From positions 1 to 64,000 of the forward strand of contig NZ_JAGBKM010000004.1 in assembly GCF_017498085.1 (NCBI RefSeq): a stretch of 64,000 nt of DNA, written 5' to 3'. Under the pieces are notes generated by a model that was not told the DNA's origin, made no database searches, and saw only the letters and a list, made by a program, of their open reading frames with translations. The position numbers and the translations under genes are program-made. Source of the stretch: Psychrobacter coccoides (lineage in GTDB: Bacteria > Pseudomonadota > Gammaproteobacteria > Pseudomonadales > Moraxellaceae). This document shows, in pieces, positions 1 to 8,565 of the stretch (the first letter of the stretch is position 1; each line of letters begins with the position of its first letter).

Positions 1-478
1 CTTGTGCCCATTTTTTCTCAATGGGGTTAAGATCAGGGCTATAGGGTGGCAGCCATAGAATGCGATGACCATGTCTGTTGAGCAGTTTTTGGATACGTCT
101 GCTTTTATGAAACCTAGCGTTATCCATAACGATCACGCATTTAGTCTTGAGACTTGGAATAAGTGTGATCTTACACCAGTCATAAAATATATTGCTATTG
201 ATATTCTGTTCAAAGTAATCAAGCGCAAACAGCATCTTGTTATAAAGAGCACCGATGACGTTAGTTCTCTTTTTTGCTTGCCAGTTGTAGCTGTCGATAC
301 AGGGTGTACCAATCGGTGCATAGCCATGAGAGCGGATGGTCTCGTGCTCAAAGCCGCTTTCATCCATATAGATAATGGGATAGCCTTGCTGCGTAAAGCG
401 ATCAAGTTTACTCTGATAAGCCACTCTTTTTATCAGGCAGGCTTTTGGATGCTCTAAGGTCTTTTTTTTGACTGATAC
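1..478 (-). CDS. IS630-family transposase, catalytic part (orfB), cut by window edge
   Basis: This is the DDE catalytic half of an IS630/Tc1-mariner-type transposase, which cuts and pastes the element into TA sites. It has no start codon of its own. It opens just after a TAG at 479-481 (minus frame) and reads KKKTLEHPKA, then YMDESGFEHE (first Asp), CVIVMDNARFH (second Asp) and SPDLNPIEKKW (Glu), so the DDE triad is complete. The frame is open to the window edge, with perhaps 20-30 residues missing. It overlaps orfA in the +1 frame at a run of eight A, so a full-length protein needs frameshifting or slippage there. The family call is secure from the motifs; the exact IS name cannot be given without ISfinder. 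Confidence 0.85.
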
Positions 479-761
479 CTAGACGTTTTAAAGCAGTGTG
501 CATGCCGGTCTTACTACAGTTGAATCGCCTAGCTCGCTCGTACAGATAATCGTCTGGATATTGTTCAACGTCTTTTAAGAGTGCTTCATTCGGTATTTTA
601 GTTGGTGATTTATCTCGAGTTTGTTTGATACTTGGGTTTCTCAGCCAGCGCTGTAATGCGGTTTTGCTAACATTATAGAAAGTACAAGCCTGACGGATAC
701 TCATGTCTTTGTTTTTGACACTTTTAATCACTTGTGCTCGAAAATCTGCTGAATAGGTCAT
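408..761 (-). CDS. IS630-family transposase, N-terminal DNA-binding part (orfA)
   Basis: This 117-residue protein carries the helix-turn-helix half of the transposase. MTYSADFRAQVIKSVKN and SIRQACTFYNVSKTALQRWLR are the typical first HTH, followed by a second winged-helix-like part (NEALLKDVEQYPDDYLYERARRFNCSKTGM, given here only as a landmark at about residues 57-87). After residue 98 (SQKKD) it runs into about 20 residues unlike the family, because the true continuation is in the +1 frame (orfB). The switch point is the A8 run at 462-469. Either programmed frameshifting makes a fused transposase or the element is inactive. Confidence 0.8.
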   Translation of the reverse strand: MTYSADFRAQVIKSVKNKDMSIRQACTFYNVSKTALQRWLRNPSIKQTRDKSPTKIPNEALLKDVEQYPDDYLYERARRFNCSKTGMHTALKRLGISQKKDLRASKSLPDKKSGLSE

Positions 762-804
762 TTGTTCTTCTGCTATTTCGCTTGCTTTAAAACGATTGTA
801 TCTT

Positions 805-825
805 ATTTAAAAAGAACTGACTATA
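805..825 (-). repeat. Probable terminal repeat and TA junction of the IS630 element
   Basis: Read inward from 825 the sequence is TATAGTCAGTTCTTTTTAAA, lying about 45 bases upstream of the orfA start, where an IS630 end is expected. The TA at 824-825 would be the target duplication typical of this family. Directly to its right (826 on) the CcoN reading frame begins. The matching left end lies outside the window, so the boundary is inferred. The same TATAGTCAG begins the short repeats of family B elsewhere in the window. Confidence 0.6.
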
Positions 826-921
826 CCTTTAAATAGTAGGCGAATTATTCTGTTTATTTTTGCTACTGCGACATTTTGGCTGCTATTTGGCAGCTCGCTT
901 GGTCTAATTGCCTCGCTAAAG

Positions 922-2211
922 ATGCATTTGCCTGATTGGCTAAATGGTATGGAGGCGCTAACCTTTGGTCGTATCAGACCGATGCATCTCAACCTTGTGA
1001 TATATGGTTGGCTGTCTCTTGGGGGATTGGGTCTGTCGCTATGGCTCATTCCGACCATATTTTCTACTCACTTGCGTTTGCCCATACTGGCGTTTGCAGG
1101 AGCGGTGATTATGAATCTCGCTGTAGCAGCAGGCGCATGGGCGATAGGCACTGGTTGGACGGATGGGCTTGAGTGGCTAGAGATTCCGTGGCAAATCGAC
1201 ATATTTATAGCCCTTGCGGTGTTTTTATTTGTGATACCGCTGTTGGTCACGGCATGGCATCGTGAAGTGCGCCACATCTATGTTACCGGTTGGTATTACC
1301 TTGGGGCCATGGTCTGGTTTCCGATTTTATTTATCGTTGCCAACCTTCCGGGCCTGCATGTCGGTGCGCAGCAAGGTACTGTGAACTGGTGGTTTGCACA
1401 CAACGTCTTAGGGCTTTGGCTGACTCCGATAGGGGTTGGGGCGGCTTACTATTTACTGCCGCGCATTATCGGTAAACCAATATATTCTTATAGCTTATCG
1501 CTAGTGGGTTTTTGGGCATTGGCGCTGTTTTATAGTCAAGTTGGTATTCATCATCTAATCGGTGGTCCGGTACCGACTTGGGTGGTGACGCTCTCTATTG
1601 TGCAATCGTTGATGATGTTTGTGCCTGTGATTGCGGTTGCTATTAACCAACACCCTCTTTGGCTTGGAAATCTCGATGTATTTAAAGCCAGTATTCCCCT
1701 AAGGTTTGTGGCCATTGGGGCGCTCATGTATACCGCTGCGTCTTTTCAAGGCTCTCTTGAAGCCCTACGCTCGGTCAACTCAGTGACTCACTTTACTCAT
1801 TATACGGTTGGTCATGCTCACTTAGGTACTTATGCTTTTGTGACCTTTGTTCTGTTTGGTGCCATGTACTATGTCATTCCACGACTGATAGGAAGGGTCT
1901 GGCCGTATCCAAAGCTGATGACAGTGCATTGGTGGCTGGTGGTTATCGGCTTTAGTATTTACTTCATTTCCTTGACTACTGGTGGCTGGTTACAGGGTAA
2001 GGCCATGCTCGATCCTGCACGCGACTTTATGGAAAGTATGGAGCTGACGGTACCTTATTTGACTGGACGTTCGGTTGGTGGTTCGTTGATGGTTTTAGGT
2101 CACTTTGTCTTTGCAGCCAATATGATCGCTATGTTGGCAGGAAAAGGTAAAAAGCGTCAAGCAGGACCAGGACTGCTAGAAACCCAACCTACAGCGCAGC
2201 TAGAGAAGTGA
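922..2211 (+). CDS. ccoN: cbb3-type oxidase subunit I (CcoN-like), 5' end disrupted by IS
   Basis: This is the catalytic haem-copper subunit reducing oxygen in the inner membrane. Counting from ATG 922, visible ligands are His22 (RPMHLN, low-spin haem b), His160 (WWFAHN, CuB), His210/His211 (GIHHL, CuB), the cbb3-type Tyr204 (FYSQVGIHH) and His298/His300 (GHAH). About 11 membrane helices remain. The same frame is clearly coding further upstream, from about 826, encoding a hydrophobic segment (LFIFATATFWLLFGSSLGLI) that is the missing first helix. No ATG, GTG or TTG occurs in that stretch and the stop at 808-810 lies in the IS end. ATG 922 has no good ribosome site and would drop helix 1. The gene is therefore probably damaged, or translated from an unusual start. 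It heads a six-gene operon. Confidence 0.82.
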   Translation: MHLPDWLNGMEALTFGRIRPMHLNLVIYGWLSLGGLGLSLWLIPTIFSTHLRLPILAFAGAVIMNLAVAAGAWAIGTGWTDGLEWLEIPWQIDIFIALAVFLFVIPLLVTAWHREVRHIYVTGWYYLGAMVWFPILFIVANLPGLHVGAQQGTVNWWFAHNVLGLWLTPIGVGAAYYLLPRIIGKPIYSYSLSLVGFWALALFYSQVGIHHLIGGPVPTWVVTLSIVQSLMMFVPVIAVAINQHPLWLGNLDVFKASIPLRFVAIGALMYTAASFQGSLEALRSVNSVTHFTHYTVGHAHLGTYAFVTFVLFGAMYYVIPRLIGRVWPYPKLMTVHWWLVVIGFSIYFISLTTGGWLQGKAMLDPARDFMESMELTVPYLTGRSVGGSLMVLGHFVFAANMIAMLAGKGKKRQAGPGLLETQPTAQLEK

Positions 2212-2221
2212 GGAGACACAG

Positions 2222-2845
2222 ATGAACCGCTTTATTCCATTGATGTTACTGTCAGCTGCTATTTTGGCATTTGCCACTGTGTTTTTGGTCATATTGCCTG
2301 CCGATGAGATTCGTACGGCAGCCCCAGCACCTGGGCTTGAGCCTTATACCGAAAGCCAGCTACGTGGACGTGCCAAGTATGTGGATCTTGGCTGTGTTTA
2401 TTGTCACAGTCAGCAGCCTCGTGCGCCTGAGCAAGCCCCTGATGTGCAGCGTGGTTGGGGTCGACCCTCTACTGCCTCAGATTATGCTTATGATGAGCCG
2501 CACTTGCTCGGGACTATGCGCACTGGTCCAGATCTGCTAAATATTGGCGCTCGTATGCCCAGTCGTGACTGGCATCTTACCCATCTTTATCAGCCACGTG
2601 CCATTCATCCAACCTCCATCATGCCAAGCTATCCTTTTTTGTTTGAGACCAAAACTGAGGCCAGTCCAGATGATGTCGTCGTCCGGCTGCCAAAAGCATA
2701 TCAACCTTCAGACAAAGTAGTCGTGGCGAGTGATGAAGCGCTTGATCTGGTAGATTATTTACTTGGTCTTGATCGAACTTATCCTGCTGCTAATCCTGAG
2801 CTACGTGATCATGGATATTCGCCCGACAGGGGGACCTACGAATGA
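2222..2845 (+). CDS. ccoO: cbb3-type oxidase monohaem subunit II (CcoO)
   Basis: This is a membrane-anchored cytochrome c that passes electrons to CcoN. An N-terminal membrane helix (about residues 4-26) is followed by one haem site, CVYCH at 58-62, in the family context GCVYCHSQQPR, and by Met134 in SIMPSYPF, the expected sixth haem ligand. At 207 residues it is of usual length. AGGAGA lies 7-8 bases before the ATG. It starts 10 bases after ccoN and its stop overlaps the next start (ATGA), so it is translationally coupled in the oxidase operon. The gene itself is intact. Confidence 0.88.
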   Translation: MNRFIPLMLLSAAILAFATVFLVILPADEIRTAAPAPGLEPYTESQLRGRAKYVDLGCVYCHSQQPRAPEQAPDVQRGWGRPSTASDYAYDEPHLLGTMRTGPDLLNIGARMPSRDWHLTHLYQPRAIHPTSIMPSYPFLFETKTEASPDDVVVRLPKAYQPSDKVVVASDEALDLVDYLLGLDRTYPAANPELRDHGYSPDRGTYE

Positions 2846-3585
2846 AAAAACGTAACAACAAACTCACTAAAGACTTTGGCTCAGCGGTCAGAAATGTCGA
2901 CGATAAGTTTGAGCCTTCTGAGCTGCAAAACCCAGTGCCTTGGCCTTTTATCGCCATAGCCGTCGCACTTGCAATATTTGGTGGCTTTACCCTTTATCTT
3001 GATGCACAGGCCACCGATGATGGTGGCGATGAGCAATTGGCAAAAACAGTAGCCGATAAAGACACAGCGCCTGCTAAGGTCACTGCTGCCGACATGGATG
3101 AGGCTGATGGGGATATGACGGCAGCCCAAGGCGCTGCGCTTTTTGCGACTCATTGCGCCACCTGTCATCAGACCAACGGCTCTGGCGTGCGTGGTGCTAT
3201 CCCGCCCCTTGATGAGTCACGCTATGTATTGGCTGAGGCAACGGCTCCAATTGCTATATTGTTGCGTGGTATCTCAGGCCCTATCGAGGTCAAAGGCAAT
3301 ACCTATAATGGCCGCATGCCAAGCTTTTACGCCACACTTGATGACAAAGAAATTGCGCTGATCTTAACTCATGTCCGTAGCAGCTGGTCAAACGCAGCGG
3401 AGGCAGTGACAGCCGAGCAAGTGGCGAGGACTCGTCAAGCGTTTGCAGGCAATCTTAATCAGCCATGGCAAGGTGGCTTTGAGCTACAAAGCGTCTTTGG
3501 TATCGCATCGGTGAGCTCAGATCCAATACAGGCTCAAACGGAAGTGACTGCGCAACATGCAGAAGATCAGGAGGTCGCACAATGA
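2842..3585 (+). CDS. CcoP-like monohaem cytochrome c
   Basis: This sits in the ccoP position and has the right plan: a cytoplasmic N-terminus, one membrane helix (about residues 33-53), a flexible acidic linker, then a periplasmic cytochrome c domain. Only one haem motif is present (CATCH, 105-109) with Met159 (GRMPSF) as likely axial ligand, whereas classical CcoP has two haems. The next gene is a separate dihaem cytochrome, which may supply the missing haems. It overlaps ccoO by four bases (ATGA) and the following gene likewise. The role as the third subunit of the oxidase is inferred from position and fold. Confidence 0.75.
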   Translation: MKKRNNKLTKDFGSAVRNVDDKFEPSELQNPVPWPFIAIAVALAIFGGFTLYLDAQATDDGGDEQLAKTVADKDTAPAKVTAADMDEADGDMTAAQGAALFATHCATCHQTNGSGVRGAIPPLDESRYVLAEATAPIAILLRGISGPIEVKGNTYNGRMPSFYATLDDKEIALILTHVRSSWSNAAEAVTAEQVARTRQAFAGNLNQPWQGGFELQSVFGIASVSSDPIQAQTEVTAQHAEDQEVAQ

Positions 3586-4370
3586 AAGTAGTTATGCCAA
3601 TACTCCCTATCGCGCTATCGCTGCTATTTTTAGCGGCTTGCTCCAAGGCCGACAACAAGGTGGACGGTGAACAGATTGACTGGCGAGCGGCAGAGAACTA
3701 TGCTGCTGCCGCTACGACTGCTGATCCCAATAGCGTCATGCCTTTGATTGTCGGCCAAAAATCATCGGCTGGTACAGAAGCAGCTCAAGACCCTTGGGCC
3801 TGTGCCTCTTGTCATGGCGATAGCGGCCAAGGTGCACAAGACATTCCTCGCTTGGCGGGCGTGTCAGCAGGTTATCTGATTAAGCAGTTACACGACTACA
3901 AAAGCGGTGTACGTACCAATGACAATATGCAATATGTGGTCTCCACATTAACTGATGAGCAGATGACGGCGCTTGGCGCTTACTACGCCAGCATTGAAAC
4001 CTTGCCTTCGGCCAAGGCTTCTTTGGGCGGCGATCTTGAGCGTGGACGAGAGCTGGCATTGGCTGGCGACTGGACGGTTGACCTGCCCTCATGTTTCTCT
4101 TGTCATGGTCCACTGGGATGGGGGGTTGGCGAGACGTTTCCTGCCATCGCAGGACAGCATCCGGCTTATACACACAGTCAGCTTGCTGCTTGGAAGTCAG
4201 GTCAGCGTGCCAACTCACCACTGGGTTTGATGCACTCTGTCGCCGAGTCCCTCTCAGAACAAGATATGCGAGCGGTGTCTGATTATCTTGCGACGCTACC
4301 CCCACCTCAGTTACGCAGCCTCAATGATACCAAGGCTAATAACGCTGACAATGCTGGCAACGCTGATTAG
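3582..4370 (+). CDS. Dihaem cytochrome c4-like lipoprotein
   Basis: This is a periplasmic electron carrier. The signal peptide ends in the lipobox LAAC, giving lipidation at Cys20. Two haem motifs follow, CASCH (74-78) and CFSCH (171-175), each followed by the c4-type pattern (HGDSGQGAQDIPRLAG and HGPLGWGVGETFPAIAG). The two halves look like a tandem duplication of one c domain, as in cytochrome c4. Both ends overlap or closely abut oxidase genes (ATGA overlap upstream, 11 bases downstream). It probably feeds electrons to the oxidase as a built-in partner. The C-terminus is a low-complexity NADNAGNAD tail. Confidence 0.75.
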   Translation: MKVVMPILPIALSLLFLAACSKADNKVDGEQIDWRAAENYAAAATTADPNSVMPLIVGQKSSAGTEAAQDPWACASCHGDSGQGAQDIPRLAGVSAGYLIKQLHDYKSGVRTNDNMQYVVSTLTDEQMTALGAYYASIETLPSAKASLGGDLERGRELALAGDWTVDLPSCFSCHGPLGWGVGETFPAIAGQHPAYTHSQLAAWKSGQRANSPLGLMHSVAESLSEQDMRAVSDYLATLPPPQLRSLNDTKANNADNAGNAD

Positions 4371-4381
4371 GAGGATCAAAG

Positions 4382-5533
4382 ATGTCTGAAAAAAAACAGT
4401 ACGAAAACGAAACAAGAAGCGGAAGTGCTGTCAAGCGTTGGCTGTATGCAGGCTTCGGTGCTTTGATTCTTAGTCTCATCATCATATATCTGGCTCGAAT
4501 AGATGCTGTCAATCGGTTTATGGGTACGGCTGATGAAGTGGGTAAGGCGCAGCAAGCGACGGAACAGATAGAAGCCGCCCGTAAAGAGTTTTTACAGACC
4601 AGTGATGCGCTCAGCGTAGATAACAGTATCTCTGGCTTAAATATCCCAACAGACCCAGAAGGCTTTTTTGCGCCGCCTAACGAAAGTGAAATCCCAGATA
4701 ATGAGTTTGGCGACTCTATTATCCGTGGACGTGAGATCTTTTTAAACCCTGGTGCTAATGCAACAGCGTTTGTGGGCAACTCACTTGCCTGTGCCAACTG
4801 CCATCTAAACGCTGGACAGCAAGCTCACTCAGCGCCGATGTGGGCGGCGGCAGGTATGTACCCCACTTATCGTGGCAAAAACAAAAAGATTAACACCATG
4901 GAAGATCGAGTAAATGGCTGCTTTACTTACTCGATGAATGCGCCCAACAGTCCGTCAGGTGGGCCGCCACCAGAGGGGCACCAAATCTATAAGGACTTGG
5001 AGAGCTATTTTCACTGGATGGCAACTGGCGCACCAAACCGAGTAGATTTGCCTGGCTCTGGTTATCCTGAGCTTGATGAGCCTGAAGCAGGCTATGATGC
5101 GGGACGTGGCGAAAAAGTGTTTGAAACTCAGTGTGCGGTCTGTCACGGTGACGAGGGTCAAGGACGCCAAGATATGAATGGGCGTTATGTGTTCCCGCCA
5201 CTTTGGGGGCCTAACTCCTATAACTGGGGCGCCGGAATGCACCGAGTGAATACCGCCGCTGGATTCATTTACGCTAATATGCCGTTAGGTTTGCCTTTTT
5301 CATTAACGGAACAAGAGGCATGGGATGTCGCTGCTTATATCAACAGTCATGAGCGCCCCGCAGACCCACGGCAACCTGATGAAGAATTGAGTGTCGCTCA
5401 AGCGGCAGAGCATTATCATGATCACAAATGTTACTACAATAAAGAAGTACAGGGTCATGTCATCGGTAAAGGCGTCAGCGCTGATCCAGAGGCAGTGCCC
5501 TCTTCTACAGGCACTGTCGTGCCGGAGCATTAA
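4382..5533 (+). CDS. TsdA-like dihaem cytochrome c (possible thiosulfate dehydrogenase)
   Basis: This membrane-tethered protein (helix at about 20-38) carries two haem c motifs, CANCH (137-141) and CAVCH (251-255). The segment DRVNGCFTYSMN puts Cys180 39 residues after the first haem His. That resembles TsdA thiosulfate dehydrogenases, where a distal Cys ligates haem 1. FIYANMPLG near 295-303 gives Met300 as a likely ligand of haem 2, also TsdA-like. The family oxidises thiosulfate to tetrathionate or runs the reverse reaction. AGGAGG precedes the ATG by 7 bases. Its place inside an oxidase operon suggests it donates electrons to that oxidase. Substrate is an inference; it could be a plain dihaem electron carrier. 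Confidence 0.65.
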   Translation: MSEKKQYENETRSGSAVKRWLYAGFGALILSLIIIYLARIDAVNRFMGTADEVGKAQQATEQIEAARKEFLQTSDALSVDNSISGLNIPTDPEGFFAPPNESEIPDNEFGDSIIRGREIFLNPGANATAFVGNSLACANCHLNAGQQAHSAPMWAAAGMYPTYRGKNKKINTMEDRVNGCFTYSMNAPNSPSGGPPPEGHQIYKDLESYFHWMATGAPNRVDLPGSGYPELDEPEAGYDAGRGEKVFETQCAVCHGDEGQGRQDMNGRYVFPPLWGPNSYNWGAGMHRVNTAAGFIYANMPLGLPFSLTEQEAWDVAAYINSHERPADPRQPDEELSVAQAAEHYHDHKCYYNKEVQGHVIGKGVSADPEAVPSSTGTVVPEH

Positions 5534-5535
5534 CG

Positions 5536-7794
5536 ATGACTGCTGCGCCAGAGTTTGACCCCGCTACCCTCGATGGCCTTGATCGTGGCATTATTGGGAT
5601 AGATGGGCTTTGGTGCCCAAGCTGTGCGGCGGCTGCAGGCCGTGCCATGACTAAAGTACCGGGAGTAACCAGCGCTGAGGTTTCTTATGCTGGTGCGTCA
5701 GTTGCGCTTGCTTGGGAGCAAGGCACTGATCTTGGTGCAGTAGCACGCAAGGTCAGCGCTATGGGATACCGCTTGACTGCGCCTGATATGGGTGATGATA
5801 TGGAGGCACGAATCGTCGCCGAGATGCGCCGTGTCTCTATTCGTCTGGTGGTGGCGATTGTCTTTGGTATGTGGACGATGGTGCTATCCATCTTACTCTA
5901 TATAAACCCTGACAATATAGCAACAGGTGAGATTGGACGGGCACTTGCAATGGCAGCAGGAGCAACAGCGCTACCTGTGGTCATCTGGGCAGGAGCGCCT
6001 ATTTTACTGGCAGGGTGGCGAACCGCTCGTGTGGGTGTACCGGGCATGGACAGCCTCGTCGGTCTTGGCGTTCTCGGTGCCATGGTGGCATCCATTTGGT
6101 CACTCGTGGCTGGCCACTCAGAGATATGGTTTGATACTGCTGTCATGCTGGTGATACTGTTGACCTTAGCACGGTTGGTAGAGATGAGCACCCTGCGCCA
6201 ATCTAGTCGAGCTATCGCAGCACTTCGCACCGCCCTGCCCGAAACCGCTCGCCGCATCGATACTCATGGTGTTGCGCATGAGGTGTTAGCCTCTGAGATT
6301 CAAGCAGGAGAGCACATTCGAGTGGCTGCTGGTGAGCGTGTACCTCTTGATGGTCAGTTAATTAACAATGATAGCAGTTTTGACACCAGTATCATGACTG
6401 GGGAATCGGTACCACGTACTATCGTCAAAGGTGACTTTGTAGAAGCAGGATTCATCAATCTGTCACGTATGATTGAAATAAGCGTCAGCGCTGAGATAGG
6501 CAAACGCCGAATCGATGTTATGGGTGTAGATATTGCCAATGCCCTCCATGCCCGCCCTGAGATCCATCGACTGGCAGATAAGCTTGCCCGTGTGATCGTG
6601 CCGCTTGCCATTACGCTCGCTACGTTGACGCTGGTTGTTGGACTACTTATGGGGCTGTCTGGAGAAGATGCCAGTCTGCGAGCCCTGTCGGTGCTCATTA
6701 TCGCTTGCCCTTGTGCGGTCGCCATTGCGGCTCCTGTCTCTCATTTAGCAGCGACTGGCGCAGCAGCAGCCTCAGGTATTCACTTTCGCACACATGCAGC
6801 ATCTGAAAGCCTTGGTGCCATACGCCGAGTACTCTTTGATAAGACAGGAACTTTGACAGAAGGAAGGCCGGTACTTCGAGAGTTACAGCTGCGCCCAGAC
6901 CTAAAGCGTGAGCGCATCTTGGCCCTGGTAGCAGCCGCAGAAAACGAAGTGGTGCACCCAGTCGCCGAAGCGCTGCGTCAAGCGGCCAAGGATAGTGAGC
7001 CACTAAAGTCGTCACAGTCTGAGCGTTGTGATGATGGGGTGAAAGCAACTATAGCCGATAAAAAGGTATTGGTAGGTAGCCGTGGGTTTTTATTACGTCA
7101 TGCTGTCTCCTTGCCTGAGTTAAAGCAAGATGCTGGCTTGACGGCAGTTTATATGGCAATTGATAATGCTTGGGCAGCCACCTTTTTCTTAGGGGATACG
7201 CTACGTCCAGACGCCGCAGCCACGATATCACAGCTTAGAGAGGCAGGTTTGACACTTGGTATGGCAAGCGGCGATGCGCCCGCTCCCTGTCATCACGTCG
7301 GCGCTATAGCAGGGCTACGGCCAGAGGAGATTCTCGCGGCTTGTACTCCTGAGGACAAGGCTGAACTGGTCGAGGCAGGCGCTGGACCTACTGCGTTTGT
7401 CGGCGATGGGGTCAATGACACGCTGGCTATCGTGCGTGCTGATGTCGGCATCGCTGCGAGCAACGCCTCCCCTGCCACCATTGCTTTAGCGGATGTGGTG
7501 ATTGCAAAAGGGGGCATGACTGCAGTAGGCGAAGCCATCGCCATCTCACAAAAAGCCCGCCGTGTATTGCGACAAAACCTGGTGTTTTCTGTGGTCTATA
7601 ATGTATTGGCGCTGGGCTTAGCGGTTTTTGGTACCGTGCCACCACTAGCTGCAGCAGTGGCCATGGCGGCAAGCTCATTAATGGTGATTACTAATGCTGC
7701 TCGCTTGCGGGCAGGGGCTTCTAAAATCAAGCCGTCGACCGAGCATAACACTGGCACGCCTGCAGAGCGTCGACACCTCGGCGTACAAACTTAG
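5536..7794 (+). CDS. ccoI: P1B-type copper ATPase (CcoI/FixI-like)
   Basis: This copper-transporting ATPase, by position, loads copper into the cbb3-like oxidase. It has an N-terminal metal-binding domain with C27-P-S-C30, about eight membrane helices, the TGES actuator motif, the intramembrane C391-P-C393 motif, the phosphorylated Asp435 in DKTGTLTEG, and the hinge GDGVNDT. The HP motif is present as VVHPVAEAL. At 752 residues it is of normal length. It begins two bases after the preceding stop and ends the operon. No ccoG, ccoH or ccoS follows, so those functions must come from elsewhere if needed. The choice between CcoI and general CopA is made on context. Confidence 0.82.
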   Translation: MTAAPEFDPATLDGLDRGIIGIDGLWCPSCAAAAGRAMTKVPGVTSAEVSYAGASVALAWEQGTDLGAVARKVSAMGYRLTAPDMGDDMEARIVAEMRRVSIRLVVAIVFGMWTMVLSILLYINPDNIATGEIGRALAMAAGATALPVVIWAGAPILLAGWRTARVGVPGMDSLVGLGVLGAMVASIWSLVAGHSEIWFDTAVMLVILLTLARLVEMSTLRQSSRAIAALRTALPETARRIDTHGVAHEVLASEIQAGEHIRVAAGERVPLDGQLINNDSSFDTSIMTGESVPRTIVKGDFVEAGFINLSRMIEISVSAEIGKRRIDVMGVDIANALHARPEIHRLADKLARVIVPLAITLATLTLVVGLLMGLSGEDASLRALSVLIIACPCAVAIAAPVSHLAATGAAAASGIHFRTHAASESLGAIRRVLFDKTGTLTEGRPVLRELQLRPDLKRERILALVAAAENEVVHPVAEALRQAAKDSEPLKSSQSERCDDGVKATIADKKVLVGSRGFLLRHAVSLPELKQDAGLTAVYMAIDNAWAATFFLGDTLRPDAAATISQLREAGLTLGMASGDAPAPCHHVGAIAGLRPEEILAACTPEDKAELVEAGAGPTAFVGDGVNDTLAIVRADVGIAASNASPATIALADVVIAKGGMTAVGEAIAISQKARRVLRQNLVFSVVYNVLALGLAVFGTVPPLAAAVAMAASSLMVITNAARLRAGASKIKPSTEHNTGTPAERRHLGVQT

Positions 7795-8010
7795 GGTTCT
7801 GAGGTGCTCAAACCTGCAGCGCTTAAACAAAGCTAAATTAACTTGAGAATAGCAGCATAGTGATATACTCAATTGACCACACAAGCCCTATTTACAATTT
7901 AGTAGCATAGGTTTACCACTGTTATATAGAGCAGCGCCAGAGATTTGTTATGCTAATCAAGTCATATGATGAACAAAACATACTAAAAAACCGACAACAA
8001 AGGATGTGCT

Positions 8011-8424
8011 ATGAAAACGTTATATTCTACTAAAGCCACGACTACTGGCGGCCGTGCTGGCTCTTCAAGCCTAAATGACAGCGACCTTAATATCAATATG
8101 GTGCCGCCGGGTTCTGGTAAAGACGGCAATAACCCAGAGCAACTATTTGCCATGGGCTATAGTGCTTGTTTTGGCGGTGCTCTTGGTGCCGTACAACAGA
8201 TGGAAAATGCCAAGTTTGACTCAACCACCCAAGTAGAAGTAGACCTGCTACAAGGTGAGGGGCATGATTATCAACTGGCAGCAAAAATTCATGTGATTGG
8301 TGAAAATACGGATTTGTCTGCTGATGAGTTCCAAAAGCTGGTCGAAAAGGCGCACCAAGTTTGCCCATATTCAAAAGCGACACGAGGCAATATTAATGTC
8401 GAAGTGACCTCAGAAGTCAAATAA
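8011..8424 (+). CDS. ohr: Organic hydroperoxide resistance protein (Ohr)
   Basis: This thiol peroxidase of the OsmC/Ohr family reduces organic and lipid hydroperoxides in the cytoplasm. At 137 residues it is standard length and starts MKTLYSTKAT. Both catalytic cysteines are there, Cys53 in GYSACFGGAL and Cys118 in HQVCPYSKATRGN. Ohr rather than OsmC is favoured by the NPEQLFAMGYSACF context. AAGGA precedes the ATG. It is monocistronic with its own terminator at 8457-8485. No ohrR regulator is adjacent. Confidence 0.92.
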   Translation: MKTLYSTKATTTGGRAGSSSLNDSDLNINMVPPGSGKDGNNPEQLFAMGYSACFGGALGAVQQMENAKFDSTTQVEVDLLQGEGHDYQLAAKIHVIGENTDLSADEFQKLVEKAHQVCPYSKATRGNINVEVTSEVK

Positions 8425-8456
8425 ATATTTGATCATCCTAAGATCATTCAATAACA

Positions 8457-8485
8457 AGAACTCAGCTGGTCTGGGTTCTTTTTTT
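8457..8485 (+). terminator. Rho-independent terminator after ohr
   Basis: A nine-base stem (AGAACTCAG / CTGGGTTCT, one G-T pair) with a five-base loop is followed by six T. It sits 32 bases after the ohr stop. Confidence 0.85.
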
Positions 8486-8520
8486 GTGGTCAGTCATTCG
8501 GCACGCCTCACTTTTATCGC

Positions 8521-8526
8521 TATAAT
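8521..8526 (+). promoter_or_regulatory. Candidate -10 box for polA
   Basis: A perfect TATAAT lies 39 bases before the polA ATG and just after the ohr terminator. No convincing -35 box is seen at the usual distance, so this is only a candidate. Confidence 0.4.
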
Positions 8527-8565
8527 GGGTTATGTTTTTTATTTAAACGATAAACAGAGACTTTT

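Noticed and set aside
65..457. 130-codon plus-strand frame at the left edge
   Set aside because: It is antisense to the transposase orfB, which has full family motifs and a complete DDE triad on the minus strand.
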